Positions 9,324 to 19,544 are shown, counted from the stretch's first letter. The stretch is DNA of 64,000 bases from CALOFP01 sp942492635 (GCA_942492635.1 CALOFP010000003.1:1240001-1304000); one strand, 5' to 3'. Notes: generated by a model not told the origin, from the letters alone. Numbers and translations are program-made.

Positions 9324-11648
9324 CTACCCCACTCTGAATCTTTCGAATGCTTCGGAGAAGAATTTTTTGAGGACACGTTCGACCGATTTTTTCTCTTCTT
9401 CGGTGAAGAGGTCGTCGGCGTAGAGAGATCTTGCCGAGTTTCTCGCTTTCTGTACTTCGATTCCGTACCTTGCAGCGAGCATATATGACGGGTCCTGTTT
9501 GAATCCGGATTGTTCCAGTCCTGTGAGTGCACCGGGACCGCGCTGTTTCAGGTCGAATTCGGCGACTCGGAATCCGTCCCTGTTGTTCTGCATGAATATC
9601 AATCTTTCTTCCGCTTTTCCGGTCACTTTTTCGCCGCCTATGAGTGCTGCGAAGGACTGGATGGAGCCTCTTCCGACTCGACCTCTTAGCTGGTGAAGCT
9701 GGGCGAGTCCGAATCTTTCGGCGTTTTCAATTACCATGAAGCTGGCGTCGGGAATGTCCACGCCCACTTCTACAACTACTGTGGAGATGAGCAGTCCCGC
9801 TGTTCCGTCTCTCAGCATGCCGATTATTCTCTCTTTTTCCTCTCCTTTCATTCTGCCGTGGAGAAGCTGCACTCTATCGCCGAGGTAGTGTCGAAACTGG
9901 TCGTAGACTGTCTGGACGTCGACGAGATCCATTGTTTCGCTCTCTTCGACGAGGGGACATACCCAGTATCCGCGCTTTCCCTGGTCCTGGACAATTTCAT
10001 TTACGTAATCGAACACTTTCTGCCGCCTGACGTATGGGACGTAGCGGGTTTTTATGGGTTTTCTTCCGGGCGGAATCTCATTGAGTACGGAGATGTCGAC
10101 TCCGCCGTACATTGTGAGGGCGAGGCTTCTTGGAATGGGGGTGGCGCTTACGACAAGAAGATCGGGGCGTGTTCCCTTTTCCAACAGCTTCATTCTCTGC
10201 CCCACTCCGAATCTGTGCTGCTCGTCCACTATGATAAGTCCGAGATCGTCCATCTGATCCAGATTTTCGTAAAGTGCATGAGTTCCTATGATCAGTCTCG
10301 CTTCCGATGCGGCTTCCATCTGCTGTTTTCTCTTGTTTCCGGTTTTTCCGCCTACGACAAGGGCAACGTCTGTTTCGCCTTTTCCCATGAACTTTTCAAC
10401 ACTGTCGTAGTGCTGTCTTGCAAGTATTTCCGTAGGTGCCATGATTACGGCGCGGTAGCCGGATTCAACAACATCGAGAGCCGAGAGCAGCATCACGACT
10501 GTCTTTCCGCTTCCGACATCTCCCTGTAGCAGTCTGCTCATTGGTTCGGATGAGGATAGGTCGGCTCTGATTTCCTTCAAAACCCTCGCCTGAGCGCCTG
10601 TAAGGGCGAACGGAAGGTTTTTTTCGACATCGGTGGCCATCCTGCCTTCGGGTTTCACTTTTCGTCCTTTGTCGCTTCTGTCGCTTCTTCTCTGCAGAAG
10701 TGCGGCGCACTGGAAAAAGAATAGTTTGTCGAATGCCAGCCTTTTATGGAAATTGGTCTCCTTTTCAAAAAGATCATCTTCGGGAACATCGAGGGAGGGA
10801 AAGTGGATGTTTATAATCGAGTCCACAAGGGACGGAAATCCGTATCTTTCTATAATCGGCTCGGGAATCCACTCCCCTCCGTGTTTCGCGAGGCCCAGTA
10901 CGAGGTCCCTCATTATTCGGAGCATGGAGAGTGAGGAGACTCCGCTGATTTTTCTGTAGTGGGGAACATATCCGCTCAGGAGTTCCCGCCATACGGAGTC
11001 GTATCGGAAGATTTCGGGATTCACAAGGTTGGGCACGAAGGATCTGGCGTCGACCGTTCCGGATACTATCACTTCGGTGCCTGAGGGGAACTGGTTTGAG
11101 TAGGAGTAGCCCACTTTGCCGAAAAAGGTTATTTGTACGCTTGATCCTCCGAGGTCGAGTTCCATGGTCCAGGGCGCCCTGTTACTGAACGGTTTTTTCC
11201 AGACCTGTACTTTTCCGCACAGTGTGACACTTTCACCGGGAACCATCATTCTCGAGTGGGTGGCAAGAACCCTTTTCTCGTATTTGTCCGGCAGGTAGTC
11301 GACGAGCAGGTCGAAAACCCTCTCCCCTACGCTCTTTTTTACCTTGTCGAGCTGCACTTTGTTGAGTGACGATGCCGCTTCGATCGGCGTCGAAAGATAG
11401 GAGACCAGTCTACCGGTCATCTCCTTTTTCACCTTTGAGTCCAATCCGACAGTTCGTGATGCGATCTCGAGAACTTTCTGGGTGTGAAGGTTGGAGAGAA
11501 TTCCGGTCCATGAGGGGAGATTTTTGTAAAAACGCCTCGGAATAAGACGTTTTTCCCCTTTTAAAAGAAAAGCCAGCTCACGAACGCCAGGGCGTTCGCG
11601 GCCGGCAAACTGCTCAATTTCGAGTCTCAGTTCGGGAGAGAGTTCCAT
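9324..11648 (-). CDS. recG: ATP-dependent DNA helicase RecG
   Basis: A 774-residue RecG, the branched-DNA translocase that remodels stalled forks and Holliday junctions. A wedge/OB-fold region precedes the helicase core. Walker A GDVGSGKT is at residues 376-383 and the Walker B/motif II DEQH at 475-478, with SATPIPRSLALTMYGG, LHGRMKGEEKE and QLRGRVGRG further on, all RecG-specific. It is longer than E. coli RecG (693 aa) because of an extra N-terminal segment, as is common outside the enterics. Its ATG follows the greA stop codon with no gap, so the two genes are almost certainly cotranscribed and translationally coupled. Confidence 0.97.
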   Translation of the reverse strand: MELSPELRLEIEQFAGRERPGVRELAFLLKGEKRLIPRRFYKNLPSWTGILSNLHTQKVLEIASRTVGLDSKVKKEMTGRLVSYLSTPIEAASSLNKVQLDKVKKSVGERVFDLLVDYLPDKYEKRVLATHSRMMVPGESVTLCGKVQVWKKPFSNRAPWTMELDLGGSSVQITFFGKVGYSYSNQFPSGTEVIVSGTVDARSFVPNLVNPEIFRYDSVWRELLSGYVPHYRKISGVSSLSMLRIMRDLVLGLAKHGGEWIPEPIIERYGFPSLVDSIINIHFPSLDVPEDDLFEKETNFHKRLAFDKLFFFQCAALLQRRSDRSDKGRKVKPEGRMATDVEKNLPFALTGAQARVLKEIRADLSSSEPMSRLLQGDVGSGKTVVMLLSALDVVESGYRAVIMAPTEILARQHYDSVEKFMGKGETDVALVVGGKTGNKRKQQMEAASEARLIIGTHALYENLDQMDDLGLIIVDEQHRFGVGQRMKLLEKGTRPDLLVVSATPIPRSLALTMYGGVDISVLNEIPPGRKPIKTRYVPYVRRQKVFDYVNEIVQDQGKRGYWVCPLVEESETMDLVDVQTVYDQFRHYLGDRVQLLHGRMKGEEKERIIGMLRDGTAGLLISTVVVEVGVDIPDASFMVIENAERFGLAQLHQLRGRVGRGSIQSFAALIGGEKVTGKAEERLIFMQNNRDGFRVAEFDLKQRGPGALTGLEQSGFKQDPSYMLAARYGIEVQKARNSARSLYADDLFTEEEKKSVERVLKKFFSEAFERFRVG

Positions 11649-12119
11649 TTAGACGAACTCCACCTCCATTATTTCGTACACTTTGCGACCGGCAGGAGTC
11701 TGGACAACAACTTCGTCTCCTATCTCCTTTCCGATAAGCGCTGCACCTATGGGGCTGGTTACTGAGAGTTTTCCGTTATTCAGATCGCTCTCAAGCTCCC
11801 CAACAAGTTTGTATGTCGTTTCGTCTTCACTTTCCGAATCGAAGATTGTGACGGTAGCTCCGAAAAGCACCCGATCGCCGGAAAGCTTTGTGGGATCTAT
11901 AACTTCTGCCTCCGCGATCACACCTTCGAGATACTTGATTCGGGCCTCGATCATCCCCTGCTTTTCTCTAGCAGAATGGTACTCTGCATTCTCGCTGAGG
12001 TCGCCGTGGCTACGTGCAATTGCGATTCTTTCAATAATCTCAGGTCTCTCAACCTTCTTAAGATGGTCGAGCTCCTTTTTTATGTTCTGAAACCCTTCAT
12101 TGGTAAGCGGATATGACAT
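11649..12119 (-). CDS. greA: Transcription elongation factor GreA
   Basis: A 156-residue GreA, which rescues backtracked RNA polymerase by stimulating transcript cleavage. It has the N-terminal coiled-coil (about residues 1-75, containing the acidic tip region DLSENAEYHSAREKQG) and the C-terminal FKBP-like domain ending in SPIGAALIGKEIGDEV. Length matches the family. A GGAGGA ribosome binding site precedes the ATG. It is the first gene of a greA-recG operon driven by the promoter at 12159-12186. Confidence 0.97.
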   Translation of the reverse strand: MSYPLTNEGFQNIKKELDHLKKVERPEIIERIAIARSHGDLSENAEYHSAREKQGMIEARIKYLEGVIAEAEVIDPTKLSGDRVLFGATVTIFDSESEDETTYKLVGELESDLNNGKLSVTSPIGAALIGKEIGDEVVVQTPAGRKVYEIMEVEFV

Positions 12120-12158
12120 TCTATTCCTCCAAATAACAAATCGATTCCAAGCGGTCGA

Positions 12159-12186
12159 ATTATATTCAGATGTTTCAATTTTTCAA
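12159..12186 (-). promoter_or_regulatory. Sigma-70-type promoter of greA-recG
   Basis: On the minus strand, TTGAAA (12186-12181) and TATAAT (12164-12159) are separated by 16 bp. Transcription would start near 12152, about 30 bases upstream of the greA ATG. It lies in the 90-bp gap after recJ, so greA-recG has its own promoter. Confidence 0.75.
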
Positions 12187-12209
12187 GAAATTTAAGCGGC
12201 AGGGTAATT

Positions 12210-13943
12210 TTAAGATTGCACCGACGGACGGTAATCTTTGACGTAGAGCTGAAGACTGACTTGCCCCCCCCAAACATTAATCCTCGGAAAGTAAACGATA
12301 TCAACACAGTCGCCTACGGATGGAGCCTCACGGTCGTTAAGAAGCCCGAATCCTATCGAGTCGAAAATTATCGAAGATCCCTCCTTTCTGAGTTTCCAGT
12401 GAAGGTGGGCTCTGTTGATTATGTTCTGCTTTTTTATAGTCAATCCCGATGCAAGAAAGTTGGGTTCGGGATTGCTCATTCCGAATGGTTCGAGTTTGGA
12501 AAGCGCGACTACCAGTTCCGGCGTAAGCTCATCAAGCTCAAGCCTGCTGTCTATTTCGAGGAAGTTGTCGTAATCCTGCTTGTTCAAGCCTTCGGTTACC
12601 TTCTCCTCAAAATTGCTTGAGAACTCCTTAACATGCTTCTCGGAGATCGTCAACCCTGCAGCAAACTTGTGTCCGCCGTACTGGATAAGCATGTGATTGA
12701 GCTCCTCGAGAATGTTGTAGATGTGGAGCTTGGGAATACTTCTGGCCGATCCGCGGCCTATACCGGCCTCAAGAGAGATCATAACAGTCGGCTTGAAGTA
12801 GCGCTCCACGAGCCTGCTTGCAACGATACCGATGACTCCAGGATGCCAGTTGTTGGAGGCAAGAACTATGGAATTTCGCTCCTGCACCTCCTTTGTCTCC
12901 ACCATGCGGATGGCCTGCTCGAATATCTCCGCCTCCAGCTTCTGTCGGTATTCGTTGGTCAGGTTGAGCTCTTCGGCAATCTTGAGGGCCGCATCGTAAT
13001 CCTTACTCAACAGGAGATCGACTCCCTTGATGGCGTTCCCGATCCTTCCCGCAGCGTTCAGACGGGGAGCCATCTTGTAGCTGATGGAGGACGGTGTAAC
13101 TTCGCTGAGGGAGTTGAGTCCGCAAATCTTTGCAAGAGCTTCGATTCCCGGCCGTTTGTTGCGTTTGAGCTGTTTGAGACCGTGCTTGACGAATATGCGA
13201 TTGGTTTCAAGAAGAGGCACCATGTCCGCCACAGTTCCGAGCGCCACGATGTCCATGTACTCCTTGAGATTGGGAAGTTTACCCCTGAAGAAACCGTCTT
13301 CCTCAACCTTTTTCTTAAGCACGAGACAGAGTGAGAAGGCGACACCGACGGCCGCCATCTCCTCAAAAGGATATTCACACTCTTCCTGATGAGGATTTAT
13401 TACCGCTATGGCATCCGGAATCCTCTCGCCGATGTGATGGTGATCGACGATGATCACATCAAGTCCGATACTTCTTGCGTACTCAACTTCGTCGACACTT
13501 GTTATGCCGCAGTCCACCGTGATCACAAGATCCGCACCTTCGGTGGCAATCTCCTCAAGTGCATATGTATTCAAACCGTAGCCGTCTTCCAGGCGATGAG
13601 GAATATGGTAGTCGACATCGGCGCCGAGGATAGTGAGAAACTCGTACATGATTACGGTCGAGGTTATGCCGTCCACATCGTAATCGCCGTAGATCACTAT
13701 CTTCTTTTTGTTTTTTATCGCCTCGATAATGATCTTCGATCCAAGCTCGGCATCCTTCAGAAGAAAGGCATCAGGCAAAGCCTTAAGCTTTGCCTGAAGA
13801 AAATTGGAGGATTTTTCGATATCGTCCACACCCCTGTTAACAAGGACCGACGCTATCGTCTCCGATATGCCGAGTGTTTTGGAGATCAGCCGCGCCTGGT
13901 CAGCCTCATCATCCAGGAAAACCCATTCTTTTTTCATACCCAC
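12210..13943 (-). CDS. recJ: Single-stranded-DNA-specific exonuclease RecJ
   Basis: A 577-residue RecJ, the 5'-3' single-strand exonuclease of RecF-pathway repair and mismatch repair. The DHH phosphoesterase motifs are clear: DYDVDGITS, VDCGIT, and DHHHIGE; the DHHA1 domain signature YGGHKFAAG follows, then the OB-fold at the C terminus. Length matches the family. A GTG start at 13943 overlaps the secF stop by one base; an in-frame ATG two codons later (13937) is equally possible, and neither has a good ribosome binding site, suggesting translational coupling to secF. It is the last gene of the yajC-secD-secF-recJ operon. Confidence 0.95.
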   Translation of the reverse strand: MGMKKEWVFLDDEADQARLISKTLGISETIASVLVNRGVDDIEKSSNFLQAKLKALPDAFLLKDAELGSKIIIEAIKNKKKIVIYGDYDVDGITSTVIMYEFLTILGADVDYHIPHRLEDGYGLNTYALEEIATEGADLVITVDCGITSVDEVEYARSIGLDVIIVDHHHIGERIPDAIAVINPHQEECEYPFEEMAAVGVAFSLCLVLKKKVEEDGFFRGKLPNLKEYMDIVALGTVADMVPLLETNRIFVKHGLKQLKRNKRPGIEALAKICGLNSLSEVTPSSISYKMAPRLNAAGRIGNAIKGVDLLLSKDYDAALKIAEELNLTNEYRQKLEAEIFEQAIRMVETKEVQERNSIVLASNNWHPGVIGIVASRLVERYFKPTVMISLEAGIGRGSARSIPKLHIYNILEELNHMLIQYGGHKFAAGLTISEKHVKEFSSNFEEKVTEGLNKQDYDNFLEIDSRLELDELTPELVVALSKLEPFGMSNPEPNFLASGLTIKKQNIINRAHLHWKLRKEGSSIIFDSIGFGLLNDREAPSVGDCVDIVYFPRINVWGGQVSLQLYVKDYRPSVQS

Positions 13944-15070
13944 TAAACAACGCTCTTTTTCTTGACGTACCTGTCAATAAATACTGTAACAGGACTTGCA
14001 ACGAAAATGGAGGAGTAGGTACCTACCACCACACCGATTGTCATCGCCAGTGCAAAGCCTCTTATTATTCCACCGCCGAGGAAGAGAAGAGCAAGAAGAA
14101 CTATGAGTGTGGTGACAGATGTGAGAAGCGTACGGGAAAGCGTCTCGTTGAGACTTGTATTGATCTTGTCCACAATTGTTTTTCCCTTCTTCTGATCGTT
14201 CCAGTTTTCCCTGATTCTGTCGTAAACAACGATTGTGTCATTGAGCGAGTAACCGACGATAGTAAGAAGCGCAGCAACGATCGTAAGGTCGAAGCTGAGT
14301 CCGAAAACCGACCAGATACCGAGTGTGATCATGACGTCGTGAACGAGGGCAGCAACTGCACCCGGAGCAAACTGGTAGTTGAAACGGAAAGCGATGTATA
14401 CAAGAATCGCAAGAAGTGCGTAAAGAACGGAAAGGAAAGCGTCAACTCTGAGCTTCTTTCCGACCTTCGGTCCAACGAGTTCGACACGCTGAAGTTCAAC
14501 CTTCTTTCCTGCGTCCTTTCTTACTGTCTCTACGATCTTCGTTGTAAGACCCTGAAGCATAACCTTGTAGATGTGACGGTCTCCGACCCTCTTGTACTCT
14601 ACCACTCCCGTTGCCGGAATGTTGTGCTTTGCGTAGAGCTCCTTCAGCTTGTTCTGGTCGATGCTCTCGGAGAACCAGAGTTCTACACGGTCGCCTACCT
14701 CTGTATCGTAATGTTTCTTGAGAAGTTTAACTCCCTTGAACTCCTTTTCCGAATCGGCGATGAAGGACTTCACATCCTTCTCGTCTGCTATTGATATGTT
14801 GGGAAGGCGAACGAGAAACTCGTTGAGTTTTCCCTCAAACTGCTGAATCTCAACCTTTCCGAATCCCTTGAGAACCTTTCTCAGTTCAGAGATCTCAGTA
14901 TTCTCAACCTTGAGCTGAATCTCGGTACCACCGGCGAAGTCAACTCCGTAGTTGAGTCCTATCACGAGGAAACAGATCAAACTGATAAGGACAATCGTAG
15001 CCGAGACCATCCCGAGCAGCTTGAACTTGCCCGCAAAATTTATATTCAAATTCTGTTTTATAAGCTCCAT
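13943..15070 (-). CDS. secF: Protein translocase subunit SecF
   Basis: A 375-residue SecF. With SecD it forms the proton-driven complex that assists late steps of Sec export. There is an N-terminal helix followed by GLNYGVDFAGGTEIQ (the SecD/F signature), a larger than usual periplasmic P1 domain (about residues 40-190), and five more membrane helices with NDTIVVYDRIREN. The periplasmic part contains LFSES-type extra sequence, which makes the protein longer than the E. coli 323-residue form. A GAGGA ribosome binding site lies upstream, 19 bp after the secD stop. Confidence 0.96.
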   Translation of the reverse strand: MELIKQNLNINFAGKFKLLGMVSATIVLISLICFLVIGLNYGVDFAGGTEIQLKVENTEISELRKVLKGFGKVEIQQFEGKLNEFLVRLPNISIADEKDVKSFIADSEKEFKGVKLLKKHYDTEVGDRVELWFSESIDQNKLKELYAKHNIPATGVVEYKRVGDRHIYKVMLQGLTTKIVETVRKDAGKKVELQRVELVGPKVGKKLRVDAFLSVLYALLAILVYIAFRFNYQFAPGAVAALVHDVMITLGIWSVFGLSFDLTIVAALLTIVGYSLNDTIVVYDRIRENWNDQKKGKTIVDKINTSLNETLSRTLLTSVTTLIVLLALLFLGGGIIRGFALAMTIGVVVGTYSSIFVASPVTVFIDRYVKKKSVV

Positions 15071-15089
15071 TTTTTCATCCTCCTCAAAA

Positions 15090-16781
15090 CTAAAGGGAAA
15101 GCTTCTTCACACCTGCTTTCAAAAATCCCTGAAAAATCACTCTTGTCACGAATATGGCAGTAAACATACTGGAAATGATTCCCAGAAGAAGAGTGATTGC
15201 GAAGCCCTTGATCGGACCGCTACCGAAGTTCCAGAGGATAAAAGCGGCAATACCTGTAGTAAGGTTGGCATCAAAGATTGCGGACCAGGCCTTGTCGTAT
15301 CCGTTCTCTATAGCCGATTCCGTACTTCTGCCTATTTTGAGCTCTTCCCTCATCCTCTCGTATATGATTACGTTGGCGTCGACCGCCATACCAAGTGTGA
15401 GCACGATACCCGCAATACCCGGGAACGTAAGCGTCGCACCGAACATGGCAAGGGCTGCAAGAACGAAAAGTACGTTGAGAAGAAGTGCCACGTTTGCGAC
15501 GATTCCGCTCTTTCCGTAGTAGATGAGCATGAAAACCATAACCAGAAAGAATCCAAGCATGATGGAGTTCTTACCCTTCTGAATTGAGTCGTGACCGAGG
15601 CTCGGTCCGACTGTCCGGTTTTCCTCGAATGTTACAGGTGCGGGAAGAGAACCTGCCCTGAGAACAAGCGCGAGGTCCTTGGCCTCCTTGAAAAGCTCGT
15701 TGAATCCCTTCGCGGAGTTGAGAGTAATCATTGCGTTTCCTCCTACGATCTTCTGAATGATCGTCGGAGCGCTCTTCACCTTATCGTCAAGTACGATTGC
15801 AAGTCTGCGTTTTGTGAACTTTCCGGTAACCTCCTCGAAAATTCTCGCACCGTTACGGTCGAAGGAGAGGCTTACATAAGGTTCGTTCTTCTGCTGGTTG
15901 ATACTTACACGTGCATCAGTAAGCATATCGCCTGAAAGGTATGCCTTTCTTTCGAGAAGGTAGGACTGGTACTCAACCTTTCCTGCTCTGAAGTTCTCCT
16001 CAAGACGGAACTCCGTTCCCTCGGGAGCCTTTCCCTGGAGATAGTTGTTGAGAAGATCCTTGTCCTCACTTATCGCAACGTGATTAGGTCCCCTTTGAAC
16101 GACAACTACACCAGCCGGTGCAGAGTCAACGTGAGAGGCAAGCGGATCCCTGTCGTCCGCAACGATCTTGAACTCAAGCTGGGCAGTCTGTCCGATAATG
16201 GAACGTGCCCTCTCGATATCCTTGTATCCGGGAAGCTGAATGAGTATCGCATTCTTTCCCTGTCTTGCAACGATAGGCTCCTTGAGTCCGAGCTCGTCGA
16301 TACGGCTGCGGAGAGTTTCGAGAGCCTGTTCAACGGCGCTCTCCTTAATGTGTGTCACAGAGTCGTCTCTCATTGCAAAACGATATTCGTTTCCTGTCTG
16401 ACCGACACGCTTAAGATTACGGTAAAAGTCGACAATTTTTTCGTTGAATGCGTTCTTGTCGACACCTTCCTTGAGAGTGATAGTAACTACGGGATCAACA
16501 GGATCACTCTTAACCGATTCGTAGGCTATCTTTTCATCATCCATTCTCTTGGAGATTTCGTCGGTCATACGATCGACCTTGTCCTGTACAGCCTTGTCAA
16601 TGTCAACACTGAGAACAAAGTGGATTCCGCCTTTGAGATCCAGACCGAGACTTATGCCTTCGTTTACCTTTTTGAGGGCAGGGTACTTGTCCAGATTGAC
16701 GAAGGTCGGAATAAGCAAAACAATAGCGGCCAGCACCAGAAAAACAATGAAAATTGACCTCAGCTTCCAATTCCTTTCCAT
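15090..16781 (-). CDS. secD: Protein translocase subunit SecD
   Basis: A 563-residue SecD, the partner of SecF in the inner membrane. It has an N-terminal helix, the GLDLKGGIHFVL signature, a long periplasmic P1 region, and a C-terminal block of membrane helices with GMAVDANVIIYERMREE and FVTRVIFQGFLKAG. A TTG at 16784 is in frame, but an AAGGAG site 8 bases before the ATG at 16781 supports the latter. The gene lies 20 bp after yajC and directly before secF, the usual order. Confidence 0.97.
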   Translation of the reverse strand: MERNWKLRSIFIVFLVLAAIVLLIPTFVNLDKYPALKKVNEGISLGLDLKGGIHFVLSVDIDKAVQDKVDRMTDEISKRMDDEKIAYESVKSDPVDPVVTITLKEGVDKNAFNEKIVDFYRNLKRVGQTGNEYRFAMRDDSVTHIKESAVEQALETLRSRIDELGLKEPIVARQGKNAILIQLPGYKDIERARSIIGQTAQLEFKIVADDRDPLASHVDSAPAGVVVVQRGPNHVAISEDKDLLNNYLQGKAPEGTEFRLEENFRAGKVEYQSYLLERKAYLSGDMLTDARVSINQQKNEPYVSLSFDRNGARIFEEVTGKFTKRRLAIVLDDKVKSAPTIIQKIVGGNAMITLNSAKGFNELFKEAKDLALVLRAGSLPAPVTFEENRTVGPSLGHDSIQKGKNSIMLGFFLVMVFMLIYYGKSGIVANVALLLNVLFVLAALAMFGATLTFPGIAGIVLTLGMAVDANVIIYERMREELKIGRSTESAIENGYDKAWSAIFDANLTTGIAAFILWNFGSGPIKGFAITLLLGIISSMFTAIFVTRVIFQGFLKAGVKKLSL

Positions 16782-16801
16782 CAAAGATTCTCCTTAATAT
16801 T

Positions 16802-17161
16802 CTAATTTTCCTTAGACTCCTCTTCATCGGCAACCTTGCCGGAGACAACACCCTTACGAACGGTTATGACAACCTTGGGAGCAATTTCAAGCCTGAACAC
16901 AGACTCCTTCACCTCGGCGATTCTACCGAAAATTCCGCCGGTTGTAACAACCTGATCTCCCTTCTTCAGGGAGTCGATCATCAAATTATGCTTCTTCTGT
17001 TGTTTTTTCTGTGGCAAAATAACAAGAAAGTAAAAGATTCCGAAGATAAGAATCATGGGGAGAAGCATCTGAAAGATGCCGCCGCCGGCAGGCTGCTGAG
17101 CCTGGCCCGAGACTATATCTCCAAGAAAATTCAGTAAGTTAGCGTTCAAAATATCCTCCAT
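16802..17161 (-). CDS. yajC: Preprotein translocase accessory subunit YajC
   Basis: A protein of about 119 residues with one N-terminal membrane helix (LPMILIFGIFYFLVILPQ), followed by the YajC signature QKKQQKKHNLMIDSLKKGD and a small beta-rich cytoplasmic domain (GDQVVTTGGIFGRI). It binds SecDF. The ATG at 17161 has no clear ribosome binding site; a GGAGG lies just inside it, five bases before an in-frame TTG, so the true start could be four codons downstream. It is the first gene of yajC-secD-secF-recJ. Confidence 0.93.
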   Translation of the reverse strand: MEDILNANLLNFLGDIVSGQAQQPAGGGIFQMLLPMILIFGIFYFLVILPQKKQQKKHNLMIDSLKKGDQVVTTGGIFGRIAEVKESVFRLEIAPKVVITVRKGVVSGKVADEEESKEN

Positions 17162-17192
17162 GTACAAATTTCAATCTTCATAAGAGCGAGAC

Positions 17193-17221
17193 ACTCTAAC
17201 ACACACGTTACTAATAATCAA
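17193..17221 (-). promoter_or_regulatory. Sigma-70-type promoter of yajC-secDF-recJ
   Basis: On the minus strand, TTGATT (17221-17216) and TAGAGT (17198-17193) have a 17-bp spacer. It lies about 30 bases upstream of yajC and is back to back with the tkt promoter. Confidence 0.55.
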
Positions 17222-17285
17222 GATTTTTCTCTCTGCGTTCGATACTTTAAGCGGACGGATCGAAAGATTAGAGTTTACTTTTTTG

Positions 17286-17313
17286 TTTACATCAGTGTGA
17301 AGTTCAGTATATT
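17286..17313 (+). promoter_or_regulatory. Sigma-70-type promoter of tkt
   Basis: TTTACA (17286-17291) and TATATT (17308-17313) are separated by 16 bp, with the tkt ATG about 40 bases downstream of the -10 hexamer. Confidence 0.6.
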
Positions 17314-17352
17314 CACTATCGAGCATTGTGGTGATCATAGGAGAAACAAAAA

Positions 17353-19347
17353 ATGAAACCTTTTGAACAGCTATCAATCAATACAATTCGTACACTTTCG
17401 CTGGACGCGATCGACAGGGCCAACTCCGGACATCCCGGTCTGCCCCTCGGTGCGGCTCCGGCGGCCTACGTTCTCTGGGCAAAACACCTGAGACACAACC
17501 CGAAGGCCCCATCCTGGATGGACAGGGACCGATTCGTACTTTCCGCAGGACACGGCAGCATGCTTCTCTACTCCATGCTCCACCTCAGCGGGTACCGAGT
17601 ATCCATTGAAGATCTCAAAAACTTCAGGCAATGGGAAAGCCTCACCCCCGGTCATCCGGAATTCGGACACACCGAAGGAGTCGAGACGACAACCGGACCT
17701 CTCGGACAGGGTGCGGCAAACGCCGTCGGCATGGCTATAGCCGAAAGAATGCTTGCCCACCGCTTCAACCGCCCGGGCTTCGAACTGTTCAATCACTACA
17801 CCTACACACTTGTGGGAGACGGCTGTCTCATGGAGGGAATTTCCGCCGAAGCCGCCAGCCTTGCAGGCCACCTCGGACTCGGCAAGCTGATCTACCTCTA
17901 CGACTCAAACGACATCTCTCTCGACGGACCGACTTCTCTCTCCTTCACCGAGGATGTGAAGAAGCGTTTCGAGAGCTACGGTTGGCACTATGTCAGAGTC
18001 GAGGACGGCGACACAGACGTCGATGCCATCGACCGTGCAATAGTAGAGGCCAAAAAAGAGACCTCCAGACCGACACTAATTGAGCTCAAGACCACGATCG
18101 GTTACGGTTCGCCCCACAAGGCGGGATCGGAAAAGGCCCACGGAGCACCCTTCGGCGACGAGGAGACAAATCTCACCAAGAAGGCTCTCGGCTGGAACCA
18201 CAGCGAACCGTTCTTGGTACCGGAGGAAGTTTCCGCACACTTCGCCGAAGCAGCACAAACCGGAGCAGAGAGAAACGACGAGTGGAACGAGCTTTTCGAA
18301 AAATATAAAACCGAATATCCGGAACTTGCGAAGGAACTTGAGGATACACTCAGCCTCCGCGTTTCCGAAGAGGCCCTCAAAGCCCTTCCCGACTTCAACA
18401 ACGTCGATTCCGTTGCAACCAGAAAGGCCAACGGTGCCTGCATGAACGCAATTGCCGAGGCTGTTCCTTTCCTTTCGGGAGGAGACGCCGACCTTTCATG
18501 TTCCACGGGAACACTTCTTCAGGACAAGGGAAGCTTCAACGGCACAACCGGCGAAGGAAGAAACATCCACTTCGGTGTAAGAGAACACGCAATGGCAGCC
18601 ATCGCAAACGGAATGAGCTACCATGGCGGAATCAGGCCGTACACGGCGACTTTCTTCAGCTTTGTCGACTACATGAGACCCTCCGTAAGACTTGCGGCAC
18701 TCACATCCATCGCTCCGGTTTTCATCTTCACGCACGACTCTGTCGCCGTGGGAGAAGACGGTCCCACTCACCAGCCGATCGAGCAGCTCATGTCCGTGAG
18801 ATCCATGCCGAACGTCAACGTCATAAGACCTGCAGAAGCAAAGGAGACAGCCGAGGCGTGGAGATACATTCTCACCCACCCCGACCGTCCTACGGCACTC
18901 ATTCTTACGAGACAGAACCTTCCGACACTCACCGGCAACTACGGAGATCCGTCCGGACTTCAGCGCGGAGCCTACATTTCCGCAGACAGCGAGAACCCCG
19001 AGGCTATCGTAATCGCAACCGGTTCCGAGCTATCGATAGCTCTCGAAGCCTATGAAAACCTCAAGGCAAAGGGCGTCAACATCCGCGTCGTCAGCATGCC
19101 AAGCTGGGAGATCTTCGAGCGTCAGGAAAGGGAGTACAGGGATTCCGTTCTTCCTCCATCGATTACGAAACGCATCTCCGTTGAGGCAGGCGTTACATTC
19201 GGCTGGAGCCGCTACGTTGGTACAGAGGGAGTTTCCATAGGTATAGACCACTTCGGAGCATCCGCCCCCGGAGACAGAGTCATGAAAGAGTTCGGATTCT
19301 CCGCAGAGAATATCGAAAGCAAGGTTACCGGACTTCTGGGCAAATAG
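17353..19347 (+). CDS. tkt: Transketolase
   Basis: A 664-residue transketolase, the thiamine-diphosphate enzyme that moves two-carbon units between sugar phosphates in the non-oxidative pentose phosphate pathway. Family motifs are SGHPGLPLGAAP near the N terminus, the cofactor motif GDGCLMEGISAEAAS beginning near residue 155, GEDGPTHQPIEQLMS, and the C-terminal domain AGVTFGWSRYVG. Length is normal. An AGGAGA ribosome binding site precedes the ATG. The gene stands alone between the sec operon (divergent) and the xerC-hslVU genes. Confidence 0.97.
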   Translation: MKPFEQLSINTIRTLSLDAIDRANSGHPGLPLGAAPAAYVLWAKHLRHNPKAPSWMDRDRFVLSAGHGSMLLYSMLHLSGYRVSIEDLKNFRQWESLTPGHPEFGHTEGVETTTGPLGQGAANAVGMAIAERMLAHRFNRPGFELFNHYTYTLVGDGCLMEGISAEAASLAGHLGLGKLIYLYDSNDISLDGPTSLSFTEDVKKRFESYGWHYVRVEDGDTDVDAIDRAIVEAKKETSRPTLIELKTTIGYGSPHKAGSEKAHGAPFGDEETNLTKKALGWNHSEPFLVPEEVSAHFAEAAQTGAERNDEWNELFEKYKTEYPELAKELEDTLSLRVSEEALKALPDFNNVDSVATRKANGACMNAIAEAVPFLSGGDADLSCSTGTLLQDKGSFNGTTGEGRNIHFGVREHAMAAIANGMSYHGGIRPYTATFFSFVDYMRPSVRLAALTSIAPVFIFTHDSVAVGEDGPTHQPIEQLMSVRSMPNVNVIRPAEAKETAEAWRYILTHPDRPTALILTRQNLPTLTGNYGDPSGLQRGAYISADSENPEAIVIATGSELSIALEAYENLKAKGVNIRVVSMPSWEIFERQEREYRDSVLPPSITKRISVEAGVTFGWSRYVGTEGVSIGIDHFGASAPGDRVMKEFGFSAENIESKVTGLLGK

Positions 19348-19544
19348 AAAATCCGTATAGAAAACAATACGAAACCTTCCCAGACAATTGGATCCATCTA
19401 AAAAACATTTAAAAATCCATATAATTTTCGGTCAACCTGTGAACCATCTTTGCATCTGTTTTCCCTAACGAATAAAGCACTTTACTCTTCGTTTGAACTT
19501 CAATTAATCCAAAGACTTAAATCTTCTTTTAATGTTTAAATTTC